A DNA stretch of 64,000 bases from Aplectana chamaeleonis. Taxonomy: Eukaryota > Nematoda > Chromadorea > Rhabditida > Cosmocercidae. Where the stretch lies: NCBI GenBank assembly GCA_029168955.1, contig JAPDOI010001543.1, forward strand, positions 1 through 64,000, read 5' to 3'. This document shows, piece by piece, positions 11,556 through 22,924 of the stretch; position 1 is the stretch's first letter, and the number at the start of each line of letters is the position of its first letter. Both the position numbers and the translations under genes were made by a program. The notes below the pieces were generated by a model, which was given only the letters and a program-made list of their open reading frames with translations, did no database searches and was not told the DNA's origin.

Positions 11556-13766
11556 TTAGGTAACACGTCCGCCACTGAGTGAGCGAGAGAGGTTGTGCTA
11601 CAGTGAGTTTCACGCACTTTGCAATCCGATCAAACACTTCGTATTGATAAGTAGATGTACAACTTTTGGTGGACTACACTATACTACGGTCATGGCAAAT
11701 TATATGTAGTTATGTAATTGTGATAATAGGTTCGCAGCGTTGCAGCAACTGGCCGGTGGTCAACGAGCGTCAGCCTTAACGCGGCGATAAAAATGTTTTC
11801 GATCATTATTGTCGCGGCTTTGCTTGCCAAACGCTGGCTTCGATGCGAGGCCGCCGCGGCGTCAAAGAACTCGGTGGTCTCCCCTCGTCGCTTTTCAGGC
11901 TGTGTTGGTCGCCGCCGTCGCCCAGTGTGATCGATATTGCATCCTAAAGCGCTGCTAGCGAGCGAAGCCGTGACTTTGACAAAAAGGCCCGATTCTCCTT
12001 TTTGATGAGCGACGTTGTGTAGAAATTAGGAATTTTCAAGCCACACAAAACGAAGCATTAGGTGCGACGGCTTTTCCTAATTTTTTTTTCTGTGGCTTTT
12101 TGCAAGATTCCAGTGACTATACTTCAAAAAAGAAACCCTTCACTGTTGGCCGACATAGAACATTCTTTTTCATCACAATCCCTATACCTGTGTTCCCGAC
12201 AGCACTATTTCATAAAACTGGCGGCAGCGTAGCCATGGAAGCATAGAAGGCCTGGCATACGTGCACTATATGAGCGATAAGTCTTTTGAAAAAACTCTAC
12301 AATGGCTGCTGTGTACTCATACCTTCAGAGAATATTCGAGTAAGTCGAGATTTTTGCAATATGTATCCTCCGTTTCCCCGCTACTCGCGGGGTTGGGCAT
12401 CACTATCACAGGAGTGGTCCGATTCTGAGAATGATTTCTTCAGTTTCATAGTTGCTTTTTGCGAAAAACAACCGCTTCGCATCTACGATAAAGATAATAC
12501 GACTGCGAGTAGCTCAGAAATAAATGTTACGTATCATTTTGATCCTGTTCAGAGCCATCGCATTAGCCCTACAGGGGCGAAATTCCGGTCCATAGGTGCG
12601 AACAACCGCTTATGCAGTACGCGGCCCAAAGATAATGGCGCCAGGATCTCGCAGTCACTCCACGATTATCCGTGGCCCCAGCACGATTTTAGTTGCACTG
12701 CGTGCCGCAGCAGCGCTTGCCTGAAAGTGCGGATCGGATTTTTGTTTGAAAAGGACAATGTGGATCGCAAGCTACTCACTGTTTTCTGCGTTTGATTCTT
12801 TGATACGGCCCGTTTGAGAACGCAGGCGGCTTCAAGCACAATTTGGTCTCCGCCATTCAACAATGAAGAAGTACCTGGCGATCCAATGCACTTTTAAGAA
12901 AATCGTAACAGCGCGAATTCAAACGCCACTGCCGACTAATTTAGAGCTTGTTTTTCTTCACCAGTTGAGATTTTTGAAGGACTCTGTCGCCTGTTTTATT
13001 TACTACAGGGATGCACCTAACTTAAATATGAAAAATCCGCTTTTTTCTTGCCCGTACGATGCCTTTGATATGGTTCACTCGATACATTTTGCTTTCGCGG
13101 CAGGTTAGAAATCATCACGGACGTCATACAATCTACGTATGTATAGATATAGATTGAAACGCGAAAAATATGCAAAAGGTGCAAGCTCGTGCTATATTTA
13201 GGCTTTTCGTATAAACTGTTGGAAAAAGGCTGATGTTTCAATTATTTAAAACTTCAGTCACTCAATCCCTGAAATTCCTGGCAACAGTGTGTACAATTAG
13301 TTCGAGTAGGCTAACAAATTTACGTCGACTGGATGTGCCCTACTGAAGGCATGTACGACAAAGTCAAATAATCGATTATCCGATTCGCATCACTACATCG
13401 ATTTTTTGGGGTTAGTGAACGCCACAAGGATCCAGCACCCAAGGGTATACCAAAACGTTGAATGATTGTAACACAAAAAAGTGTGTGCAGGATTGGGAGA
13501 CCGACCTCTAATCTTCCTATACCCTGTTACTAAAGGCAGTGTAGGCGATAAAAATGGTTGTTGTGATATAGAAAATACGGAGAGAAAGTGCTGATGGCCC
13601 TGATATTTTACGCAGTTTCGCCGAAAAATTGGTGTGAAAAAGCGGAAAATGTGACAAACGGCAAACCTCGAAAAGGGTCGGGAACCATCAAACGAGTTGG
13701 ATTGTTGATCGCAACAAGGAACACACCCTGTCAAACGGGTTGCTTGACCCTGGCCGGTACCAGGAT
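11556..13766. other. No supported gene; one anonymous 169-codon ORF and a family D-like end
   Basis: The open frame 12,286-12,795 (plus) has no recognisable domain, and its later part carries words also seen near 9,700 and 19,330-19,480, so it is more likely repeat-derived than a gene. At 13,533 the word AAAGGCAGTGTAGGCGAT followed by GGTTGTTGTGATAT resembles a decayed left end of the AGGCAG MITE group. CCGTACGATGCCTTTGA at 13,052-13,068 resembles a family J end without a partner. Confidence 0.4.
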
Positions 13767-14068
13767 CAGTGATGAGCGAATTTTTTTTTCTGAACTCTAG
13801 AAATAGGAACACCAAAAACCGTAGGAAATCGAAAATTTGTTCAGCGACAGTCTTAACCCTACCCAGGTGACTGCGCATACCAAGAAACTTAGGCTTATCC
13901 TTCATTATTGAAAAATTTTCTTGTAACTACAATCAACTCTGGCAATCAAAAAAGAAGAAGAAGGGTCTCGTATTGCAATTTAGCGCCCGAAAGACTTCAT
14001 CTCGTAACTCGGAAATCGGAAGTCGGAATGCCAAAAACCATCGGAAATCGGTATTCCGCTCATTACTG
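13767..14068. mobile_element. hAT-like MITE family H copy 1
   Basis: Left end CAGTGATGAGCG(A)AA and right end TTCCGCTCATTACTG are complementary. The flanking octamers ACCAGGAT and ATCGGGAT agree at 6 of 8 positions, consistent with an aged 8-bp hAT duplication. The interior contains GGAAATCGGAAGTCGGAATGCC and CCAAAAACC, as in the better-preserved copy at 58,559-59,034. Length about 302 bases, internally deleted relative to that copy. Confidence 0.7.
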
Positions 14069-14076
14069 ATCGGGAT

Positions 14077-14645
14077 GCGGACATTGTTCTCACATTATCC
14101 ATACTTATCTATACCGCCTCCGGTCAAATTTTCTGTGTTTGAAAAGTTTGAGATTCACTATCACGTATTTTGAAAAACACGTAATTACTTCTTTCCATAG
14201 CCAATCGTTCGAGTGAAGCGATCAGCTGCTGTTTTTTCCCTAGATCACCAAGGAGTTCCGCTTCGGCTCTCCAACTAAAGAGTTTTTGGCCACGTGGATA
14301 CGCGGCTAATGACGCCGCCGTCTGGCAGCCCTTCATTCATTTCCCCCGGTTTTGCTTCGTTGACTCCGTCATCAACGATAATTTATTTTCAACGACCATC
14401 TCGAAATTCCTCTGCCTCTTCTTCTCAACGCTTTCGGCTCAGAGCTATAGCAGATCCGCTTTTTAGAGCCGAAATTCCTCCATTGATAATTCATATAGGC
14501 TCTGTTTCAGTTCAAATGAACTCCTGTTTTCCATTATCACAGCGCGGATCGGTGGCTTTTTCGTCGGAACCTCCTTATCACTAATTATACCTGACCGAGG
14601 CTCACAGCTCCGCTGCTGGTGGTAATCAAAATCGACGGGTCACTG
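14077..14645. other. Mostly unrecognised; contains a dispersed repeat segment
   Basis: The part 14,560-14,640 (TCGTCGGAACCTCCTTATCAC ... CCGCTGCTGGTG) has a diverged partner at 18,505-18,590, so it is a dispersed repeat of unknown type. Nothing else is recognised. Confidence 0.4.
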
Positions 14646-15485
14646 CTCTGCCAATTCGAGACTTGATGCTTCGGGGAAAGCGGCCCTTATCACGCTCTGT
14701 TATCATAAGGCATCAAATTCACCTTTAGCGCCGTCATCAAAGCTTATTCGCGCAAAGAGTGAATTTGCTGAGCGGTTGGCTATCAGTCAGCGCAAAGTGT
14801 GAAAATACCGCCAGCGTTAACATGTTAATGCATACCAGTTGTTTAGCGGCTGGATATCAATCAGCGCAAAGGGTGAAATTACCGCCGTTGCTGGCATCTC
14901 AGAAATTTCTACACAAGTGAAAACATCTTAGCGAAAACATGATAAAACAATTGATCACGTCTCGATGTGTTCACTATGAGCACAACCGGTATAAAAGCAG
15001 CCTCATCCCACCAGAGTCCTCATTCGGCATTCTGATGCCGGCCCTGAAAGGTGACTTCGGGTCACTCTCCGGAGGCCAGCATAATTTTGGCTGTTGGGAG
15101 GGTACAGTAGGTATCCTCACGGCGGGGAGGGCGAGTTACGCCGTGGTCCGCAGAGGGTGGCTCCTCACCGCAGACCTCGGTGAAGATTACGCCCATGTTG
15201 CGGACAAGGCGCGGCTTCCTGTGCTGTGGACCTTCAAATTCGTGATTTTTTCGAGGTAAACTCACCCATTTTTCGAGGTAAATTCACCTCATTTTCGCGG
15301 TAAATTGGACCCTCTCTCGCTGCCAGTTCGCATCATTTTCACGGGGTATTCACCTCATTCTCACCTATCCTAGCGGCAAATTCACCCATACAGTGAATTT
15401 AACGCGGCAAATTAAGACTTCATGCCGACTTGTACATGAGCATCAAGTCTCTTTTGCTGAGGCATCAAGTCTCGAATTGGCAGGG
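14646..15485. mobile_element. Inverted-end element S
   Basis: A 22-base perfect inverted repeat bounds this segment: CTGCCAATTCGAGACTTGAT (14,648 on) and its complement ending GAATTGGCAG at 15,483. Further copies of (T/C)CATCAAGTCTC/GAGACTTGATG lie inside the right end. The interior holds short direct repeats (CAGCGCAAAG(A/T/G)GTGAA three times between 14,740 and 14,880; CGAGGTAAA(C/T)TCACC between 15,250 and 15,290). A TATAAAAGCAG word sits at 14,991. About 840 bases, no coding region. Superfamily not assigned. Confidence 0.6.
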
Positions 15486-15527
15486 TACGGATGTATCAGA
15501 GCTTACATGAACTGCGGAACAAATTAA

Positions 15528-16001
15528 AGACACAGTCCAAGCTCGTGGGTAAAATTTGATATTAGGGTCCGGACGCCCAGTGTAGCAGCCCTGCTAAACG
15601 CGGAATCTCAACTCTTCAGATTAAGCGAGAAAAATCGAGGACCCACTCTCTCCGCCCCCGGAATCAGCACCCATTCGCTCCGCCCACTTCCGAGTTTTCG
15701 GTCTCAATAGAGACGAGAAGTGAAGTGGAATCTAATCAAAATCTATGTTCTTCCAATTGGTATAGGCCTAACTTTCTAATGTGGCTTGCTCAGGCGCGAT
15801 GACTACGAACGACGAGGAAAAACAGGCCCGTGACAACTCGTCCACGAAATTCCCATAGTCTGAATTCACAATCTTTGAGGGGCCATAACTCCGTTCGAAG
15901 TGGGTTCTGAGCAATTCTGGGGATACCATTGCGATCAGTTCGACATTCATCTCAATATAAGCTTTTAAACTGAAAAACGATGCTGAGGTTGGACTGTGCC
16001 T
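15528..16001 (+). mobile_element. MITE family A copy 1
   Basis: The left end AGACACAGTCCAAGCTC follows TTAA (15,524-15,527). The right end GGTTGGACTGTGCCT is followed by TTCG, so the right target copy is mutated. Length 474 bases. The interior shared with A2 and A3 includes AGCAGCCCTGC, GACAACTCGTCC and CGGAGTTATGGCC-type words. No coding capacity. Confidence 0.8.
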
Positions 16002-16750
16002 TTCGGTTGCTCATTAGAAGCAGAACGATGACTTCCCGCCACACAAGCCATGTTATATCCACCACCTGTGCTTAGTCTGTGGACTGCTGCTGCAATCACT
16101 GCGCTGAAAAAAAAAGTATTGCGTTAGGATTTTGACTTTCCAAAAATTACTCGGATTACTCGAGAACAGATCAAATTTTTTTGGGATCGTCCATCCGAGC
16201 ATCGTCACATGTATGTATTATGTCCAATATTCATAGAGTTGAATAGTTTATTTTTCTATGTGGGCCGAATATCTAGAGTAGCTCATTTTCCAACGTGTCA
16301 TCTATTCGAAAGGCCGAAAAGTTTAATTTTCTCAGTGACTGAACTATTCAAAAAAGCGAAGAATGTCAAGTCATAGAGTATGTTAAAAAAATCATGGGAT
16401 GATGCGAAGTTCAGTGTGAGTGAAAAGTGAAGTCTGGATCGACTCTGAGTTCGACTTTAGCACGCACAGGTTGCGCTGCAATGATGGAGAGTAAAGGGCA
16501 GCCACGAAGCTGCGTAACCGCCCTCTATCCTTCAACGTGGCGGCGCGACTTTTGGCGCTCGACCATGCAGGAGCCTTTACTCATCGATTTTGCAGACGCG
16601 AGCGAATGTGAGCGGGTGGTGAAAACATTACATGTCGATTTTGCGTGCCTCCGCCTAATGACGATAAGTGAAGCCGTGCCTAGCTGAAGCTTTATCAAGT
16701 ACCGTTACCTTTTCTCGTCAAACCTCTACTGAGGGCGTGTCCCTATGGCT
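16002..16750. other. No feature recognised
   Basis: An 86-codon open frame at 16,427-16,687 has no recognisable content. No repeat ends seen. Confidence 0.45.
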
Positions 16751-16754
16751 TTAA

Positions 16755-17227
16755 AGCCACAGTCCAACCTCAGAATCGAATTTTTGTTTTCCTGCTTATG
16801 TTGGAGAAAATTTTACGCTGATCACAAATGTGTCTCCAGAATCGCTCAGGAACCACTACGAACGGAGTTATAGCCCCTCAAAAATTCTGAATTTGAACGG
16901 CGAGAGGCTCGCGGACGAGTTGTCTCGGTCCTGTTTTTTCACGTCATTCGCAGCCATCGTTTTGAAGCTGGTCACAAAATAAAGCCAGACCGAAAACAAA
17001 TGGAAGAACATAGATTTGGAACAAAACCGATAGTGCTTCTCTTCCCTATCGAGACCGGAAGCTTGTCGGTGGGCGTTACCCATTTTTTCTTCCATGGGGG
17101 CGGAGTCGACTTTTCCTTGCTTTTTCTCGCTTATTTGAGCGGATTGAGATTTCGCGCTCGGCAGGGTTGCTATTCACGACGACCGGAGTGTAATATCAAA
17201 AATTGCCCCTGAGCTTGGACTGTGCCT
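16755..17227 (-). mobile_element. MITE family A copy 2, inverted
   Basis: Ends AGCCACAGTCCAACCTC and GAGCTTGGACTGTGCCT are complementary and flanked by TTAA on both sides (16,751-16,754; 17,228-17,231). Length 473 bases, nearly equal to A1 and A3 but in the opposite orientation: its GGCAGGGTTGC matches the complement of A3's GCAACCCTGCC. Confidence 0.87.
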
Positions 17228-17231
17228 TTAA

Positions 17232-17823
17232 GAACGCAGATTCTAGGGATGCAGCTCAGAATGGTACGCAGCAGGACCCCTTGCATTAAGCTCTCCGAGC
17301 TTGCCTTGGGCTTTCGTTATACCCCGGCATGCTGAAAACCGGTGACGAACACATATGCAGGTTACGCATGATTAGGGTCGCGGTTTTGCGTAACTACTAC
17401 GCTACGGTTCTCTGTGTATAACCTTCCTTACCCTTTGAGGTGCCGGATGGTGACAGCTGTTTTTTCACCTTCACAGCGCCCCTCCAGAAGACCTAGGAAG
17501 GGCTCAGACAAGAGTTTTGTCTTTAGCGACTTCTCTCTTTAAACTTGGACCCTTTAGCGTACTTGTCAACGTCTGCCGATAACGTGAAAAATTCAAGTGA
17601 TATATCGAAGCTAGATAATTGAAACGTTGCCTGGGTGATTGTTTTTTTCTTAGTAGTAAGCTGAATATCCTATTTGTATTGTGCACCGCTTCATTGCTAG
17701 AAGATTGTCCCATTCACCTTTTTTCATTCGCAACTTAGTTATATGCTCCAATGGCTTTTCTTTATGTGCGTTCTAATAATTTTGTTTCTTGTAGTCTTAC
17801 CTCCCCTTCCCCCGCCAATTCAA
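17232..17823. other. No feature recognised
   Basis: Spacer between two family A copies. No motif or repeat ends seen. Confidence 0.45.
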
Positions 17824-18297
17824 AGGCACAGTCGAACCTCAGAGGTAATTTTTGATATTATGATCCGGTCGCCGCCTATAGCAACCCTGCCAAACGCGAA
17901 ATCTCAATTCGCTCAAATAAGCGAGAAAAAGCTAGGAAAAAGTCGACCACGCCTCCTTGTAAGAAAAAATGGGAAACGCCCACTGCCAGGTTTCCGACCT
18001 CAATAGGGAAGAGACGCGCGAATGATTTTATTTAAAACATATGTTCTTCGATCTGTTTTCGATCTGGCTTTATATTGTCGCCTGCTTCAGAACGATGGCT
18101 GCGAATAACAAGAAAATACAGGCTCGAGACAATTCGTCCGCTAACTTCTACCAGTTCAAATTCAATTTTTTTGAGGAGCCGTAACTCAGTTCGTAGTGAG
18201 TTCTGAGCGATTCTGGAGACACCATTGTGATCAGCGTGAAATTTCCTCCAAGATAGGCAGAAAAACGAACAATAGATTCTGATGTTGGACTGTGCCT
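17824..18297 (+). mobile_element. MITE family A copy 3
   Basis: Left end AGGCACAGTCGAACCTC is preceded by TCAA (a one-base change from TTAA). Right end GATGTTGGACTGTGCCT is followed by TTAA (18,298-18,301). Length 474 bases, same orientation as A1. Confidence 0.85.
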
Positions 18298-18301
18298 TTA
18301 A

Positions 18302-19729
18302 ACACTTCGGTGTAGGGGCGGGGTAGTATTGTTGTTTTATAGGCTTCTGAGACACTGTAAAAATATAATTTTCTCCCAATAGTAGAATGTTAGAGACGTT
18401 TCTTGCGTTCTTATTACAGCGCACGTTTTGATGTGTTTGTATCATTACATACGGAAGCGCGGGGTCATTTCTGGTTAGCTTTTGATTACAATTTTTACAG
18501 CAAGGGGCGAACTTTTCGTCGGAGCATCCTTATCACCGGTTGCGTTCCAACGAGGCCCACCGTTCCGCTGCTGGTGATAGCCGGAATAGAAGGCTCAATA
18601 GAGAATTCTCAGAGTTCATGAAAACAATAGCATTCCTTGCCTCGTAGGTCGTCGGTTGTCCCATCTAGATCGTGTATGATATTATTGATGCAACTTTGAT
18701 CGGGGTGGGACAATTAGAGACTACGGACGACCTAGGGAGACCACCAAGGAATAATTTTTTTCCTCATTTCTCGGGAGTTAGTTACATGAATATCGATTGG
18801 GGGAGCTGGGAGGGATCATGGACGACTTCGGCGGCTACTACGGACGACTTGGCCTCGTTTCCCGTGGTTTACTTGAATATCGCCGGATGGGATTGCGAAC
18901 TATCGTCCAACTATGACGGAATCCTAACTGCATGCAACTGTAGTGTTGACGTGTCAAAAAAGCAGCTTAGGCCCCGCCATAGTCGGCCGAAGGCCGGACT
19001 TCGCGGTCCTCTCCCGTTCCTAGTGATCCAGCGCCATCCTCCCCGTCCCGAGAGCACTGCGAGCGGCTCAGTCCGGCCACTACGGGGAAGGGGATTCTCC
19101 ACTTCAGCAAGCATACGTATCGACCCGGACGGTCATGGACGGAACAAGCGAGATACATTAGTCCGCACACATCGAGGGGACTTTCGACCTGGGTAAGCAA
19201 TGATTTGCATATGTATCGACCGGGCTAGCTACAGTTTATCAGCCGACTATGACGAGGGCCTTAGTGTGAACGCGTGTAAGGCGCACTGTTTATTGTGAAT
19301 AAGCTTTGCTGTAGGGAATTGGTATACTTCAGCGACAGCCGGTCGGAGCCAAATTCCGATCTGCACTTGCGAACATAGGCTGTAGCATCACATTATGCGT
19401 TACGCAATAGTATGATAACCGTGCTGGGACCACTTGGTCTCGGCACGATTCACCTTTCTCCCAGCACGATTATGACGTGTCGCATGATGCAACAGCCGTA
19501 GTCCGCAATTGCGGACAGGAATTTCGCTCAGGGAACGACAGTAATAATGCTTTCCTGAATGAAATTGTATGAGGAACGTTTTTTTGATGGGGTTAGTGCC
19601 ACTAGAAAATATATTATTCACAAAATCGCAACACACTTCGGTTTCAAATTAACAGAAAATATTCTGATCTGGCATGATACTCCGATCTTATTGATCTGGA
19701 TTTCACATACCAATGAAAAAAAAAACGAT
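18302..19729. other. No supported gene; dispersed repeat fragments
   Basis: The segment 18,505-18,590 is the partner of 14,560-14,640. The word CATA(C/T)GTATCGACC recurs at 19,110 and 19,209. A 174-codon open frame (18,672-19,196) has no recognisable domain and runs through GC-rich repeat-like sequence, so I do not call it a gene. Confidence 0.4.
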
Positions 19730-19733
19730 TTAA

Positions 19734-20346
19734 CCCATTCACGACCACGTGTCCCACCGGTGGGACACGCCGTGACTACCACTTCGGACCGCGTGTCCCA
19801 CCGGTGGGACACGCTTTTCAAAAATCGATTTCTCCGCCACAAGAAACTACCTTCGAACCTACATGTGATCAATGTCTTGACTCACCTAAGACCTAAATGA
19901 AAACCTCGTGGTCCATCAGTAGGTCAAATGCAACAACATATTTGGAACTTTCTAAATTCAGGTGGGCTGAAGTAGAGGAAAAACTGCTGTAAAGCAGCTC
20001 AAGAAGGCTAGTGATTTCTTTTTCCTTCTATTGCTAGCTTTTAGGTTGTTTAGTACAAACCTATCGTTTGAAACTCGTTTACTTTTCTGAAAGCGTTGTA
20101 GCTCAGTCGACCCCTGTTTTGGGTTTTGAGTAATTGTTTCTCGATAACGAGCGTCTCAGAAGCTCAGATTCTGAAACTGTCCGACCATCGTTGCTAGCTA
20201 CATAATGGACACAATAAAGAAACGAATCACCTGTGGGACGCTATTCAAGCCAGCGTGTCCCACCGGTGGGCACGTTATACGGTGACGCAAGATTGCACGC
20301 GGTCCGAACGTGCAGCCACCCAAAATTAGGCGTGGTCGTGAATGGG
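19734..20346. mobile_element. piggyBac-like MITE family I with internal palindromes
   Basis: Perfect 16-base inverted ends CCCATTCACGACCACG are flanked by TTAA on both sides (19,730-19,733; 20,347-20,350). CCC termini with TTAA duplication are the hallmark of piggyBac. Inside are two perfect palindromes built on GTGTCCCACCGGTGGGACAC (19,748-19,769 and 19,791-19,814) and a third, slightly shortened copy at about 20,253-20,274 near the other end. Length 613 bases, no transposase. The palindromes are plausible transposase-binding or hairpin sites (inference). Confidence 0.9.
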
Positions 20347-20609
20347 TTAAACATGAAGGAAAATGTGCTCATGTAAGGAAAATTATGCAAAAAAGTACTG
20401 AAATACCTGGACACTTGCCTAGAAAAGGTAAAAGCAACATAAGAAATGCTATCAAAAAAATACTTCTGCAGTTGATCACTTGCTACCGCTAGCTTATCAG
20501 GAATAGTAGTAAAATTATAGAGGAAACGAGAAAGGAGCCTATCTGGGATGTTGCCGGGACTCAGCGACAGCGCGGGTTGTCGCCACGGCAACGGAGTATG
20601 TCAGGGTTA

Positions 20610-20700
20610 GGCCGGGATCATATCTCCCGCGACCAGCGACAGTGCACCTCAGGCGAATCGATTTTCGTGCGATATTGATGGTTACAGTATGATCCCGGCC
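20610..20700 (-). mobile_element. Tourist-like MITE family E copy 1
   Basis: GGCCGGGATCATA...TATGATCCCGGCC ends with TTA on both sides (20,607-20,609; 20,701-20,703). At 91 bases it is shorter than the usual 123-124. Interior CGCGACCAGCGACAGTGCA is family E in reverse orientation. The 3-bp duplication fits PIF/Harbinger. Confidence 0.85.
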
Positions 20701-20721
20701 TTACGCCTCTCGAAACTATAA

Positions 20722-20856
20722 GGGGCCGAATAGAGTCCCACCGCTGAAAGGCGCGGCAGCATGCAATGGAGGAGAATCGATCGTGCGGCGCCGCATGATC
20801 GATACTCCTCCAATGCATGCTGCCGCGCCTTTCAGCGGTGAGACTCTATTCGGCCC
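20722..20856. repeat. Near-perfect 134-bp palindrome (family F)
   Basis: Arms 20,723-20,789 and 20,790-20,856 pair almost throughout, centred on GCGGCGCCGC. The outer words are GGCCGAATAGAGTC and GACTCTATTCGGCC. TAA precedes and TCA follows, so it may be a minimal PIF-type hairpin MITE. It lies between E1 and E2. GCGGCGCCGCAT at 44,883-44,903 shows a similar centre inside family U. Confidence 0.85.
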
Positions 20857-20986
20857 TCACCCTTCAGCGATCCGTCGCCGCGACGGGCGCATGCAAACTG
20901 TTCCGACCCTGTCATAGCGCCGGTCCCGACGCGATGAATGATAGTTGGCGAAACCTGTCGCTGCAGCGAGAAAGAACTTCACAAAT

Positions 20987-21109
20987 GCCGGGATCATGCT
21001 TCCAGCGGCGAGCGACGTGAAGCAATGTTTGCCATCCATATCGACCAAAAATCAATATGACTTACATACACTGTCGCCGTCGCTGGTCGTGGAAAGTATG
21101 ATCCCGGCC
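20987..21109 (+). mobile_element. Tourist-like MITE family E copy 2
   Basis: Ends GCCGGGATCATGCTTCCAGC and AAAGTATGATCCCGGCC with the shared interior CAATGTTTGCCAT...TATCGACC and CTGTCGCCGTCGCTGGTCG. 123 bases. Flanks do not show a clean TAA duplication. Confidence 0.85.
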
Positions 21110-21348
21110 AAAAGCTCATATAGTTGAAATTATAACCAAGTCGTATTGTACGCTCTAATGCTATCTCTGAATAGAACGACGGATTAAAAAGCAGTGCTCA
21201 TAAATGGTTGTTCCAAGGTTTACAATACAAACCTTTGCCATGAACACTATGTATGCATCATTAAGACGATGAAATTTGGTAATGAGCGCGACAAATTCTT
21301 GCTTTCATTGAAATGATTTCTTGGCCTGCACTACAGGGTGGTTTTTAA

Positions 21349-21793
21349 AGGCAGGGTTCTCGATAAAATCGGTTGTTGTGCTATACCCATGGAATCGTAG
21401 ATCTGGCCATCACAAAAGTTAAAATGAGTAAAAAATTGGAGAAAAAAAACGCTTAGGAGCAAGTTATGGCTTGGTGTCCTCCCGCCCCCAATTATCGAGA
21501 TTTGGGTAAAAGCCTGCTTTTTCAACTTTTATTTTGCTCCTAGAGTAATCTCTGAACCTGTATGGAGACTACTTATTACTTCGACAGCAGAATAAATGTG
21601 GTATAAGCAAGTATTGATGAAAATCGCGTTAATTAGGGGGCCGGCCGACACCGGTAATTAGCTGTTATTCTTTGTTTTTGAGCGCTTTTCCCGTGAATTT
21701 CTGGGTTTTTTCACTTATTATTACTTTTGTGATGGCCAAATCTACATTCTTATGAAGAGAGCTCAAAATTTGTTTTTATCGCGAACCCTGCCT
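21349..21793. mobile_element. MITE family D copy 1
   Basis: Ends AGGCAGGGTTCTCGATAAAA and TTATCGCGAACCCTGCCT are flanked by TTAA (21,345-21,348; 21,794-21,797). Subterminal GATCTGGCCATCACAAAAGT pairs with ACTTTTGTGATGGCCAAATC. Length 445 bases. The right TTAA is also the left TTAA of family L copy 1, so the two elements abut. Confidence 0.85.
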
Positions 21794-21797
21794 TTAA

Positions 21798-22830
21798 ATA
21801 TAGTGACAAGGTTTCAAATTTCATCCCATCATCAGATATGGTGGCCTAATCGCCTTCTATGTCTTGTTCTCCTCTGTAAACCTCTCCCTCTCTATCAAAA
21901 CGTACCAAAACCAAAGAGCGTGAAATCTTTTTCAAAAACAGATGGTGGGGAGAGGACTGGGGGTGCGAAAACTGCACGAATCACATTGCCGCGTAGCCGC
22001 CTTCGGTGATTGTTCCTACTACCTGCACGTTAACCTAGAGAACTGCTACAAGGAGGTCATTTTGAATCGGTGGGTGTCTGCTTGGAAACAAATCATAGCT
22101 GAAATCCTGGGTGCCCGCTATTGAAAGAACCCGAGAGCTGAAGTTCCCGACATCCAGATGGGGGCTGTGTCATTTTCGACCCCCTCACATTTTCGTTATT
22201 TTTTCAATTCCCTAAGCACATCCAGGCGAAAAACCTTAGTTAGTGGTGAAGTACGGTTGAAGATTCTTCAACGATAATCTTACTTCCATTGATTATTAAG
22301 AGAAGCGGTAATCGATAGAAAAACGAGAAGAGTTGGTAATATGCGAAATAGAAAACCTCCAGAGGAATTTTTGCTGCAAGTTTGACGCCTGAACGCTATC
22401 AGGGAGACGAAAAAGTTGCACGAAAGCAGCTACATTTTCAAACATTGATATGGCCGGATAATGGATTTCCGCTACTCGCACTCGCGTTCTTCAATAGAGG
22501 GCCCAAGAACTTTAGCTATGAGTGCTTTATCCAACAAACACCCTATGCTTCAAAATGGCCCCATTTGAGCAGTTCTTCATGAGAGACGATTACTGGATCC
22601 AATCTAGTGAGGAGTCCTATTGTAAAGTTTTGGTGCTCTCCAAGCTTTCCCTCACCATTTGTTCCAGAAACCATTCTGTTACCCGGAACGTTTTGGGATT
22701 CGAGAGAGGAGCTTGCTGATCGGAAAAGCCAATATGAGGAGATTAGCGAATGAGTACTCGCGGTAAGATTAGAAAGTTTTGTCCCCATATTCAAAAAGCA
22801 CTCTGTTGTCTTCGAAGACGAGGCCATTAA
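21798..22830. mobile_element. Family L element copy 1, right end lost
   Basis: The left end ATATAGTGACAAGGTTTCAA matches both ends of the complete copy at 36,871-37,836. Shared interior words include TTTTTCAAAA, AACCTCCAGAGGAATTTTTGC (compare AACCTTCAGAGTCATTTATGTTCC), CAAGTTTGACGCCTG and CTCACCATTTG. No right inverted end is found before 22,925. About 1.0 kb. Confidence 0.6.
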
Positions 22831-22924
22831 AGGACTGTAGTATGAGGTATTTCGTTTGAGGGCGAATTTCCGGAAGTGTTGCTGTGAACGCTCAATCGGA
22901 AATTTACAAAACAGCTAAAAAAAT

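Noticed and set aside
12286..12795. 169-codon plus-strand ORF, the longest outside element fragments except one.
   Set aside because: No domain, no matching upstream signals, and later portions share words with repeats near 9,700 and 19,400.
18672..19196. 174-codon plus-strand ORF.
   Set aside because: Unrecognised composition, overlaps opposite-strand frames in GC-rich repeat-like DNA, and no family resemblance.
20101..20120. TAGCTCAGTCGACC resembling a tRNA A-box.
   Set aside because: No B-box within 100 bases and no cloverleaf arms.
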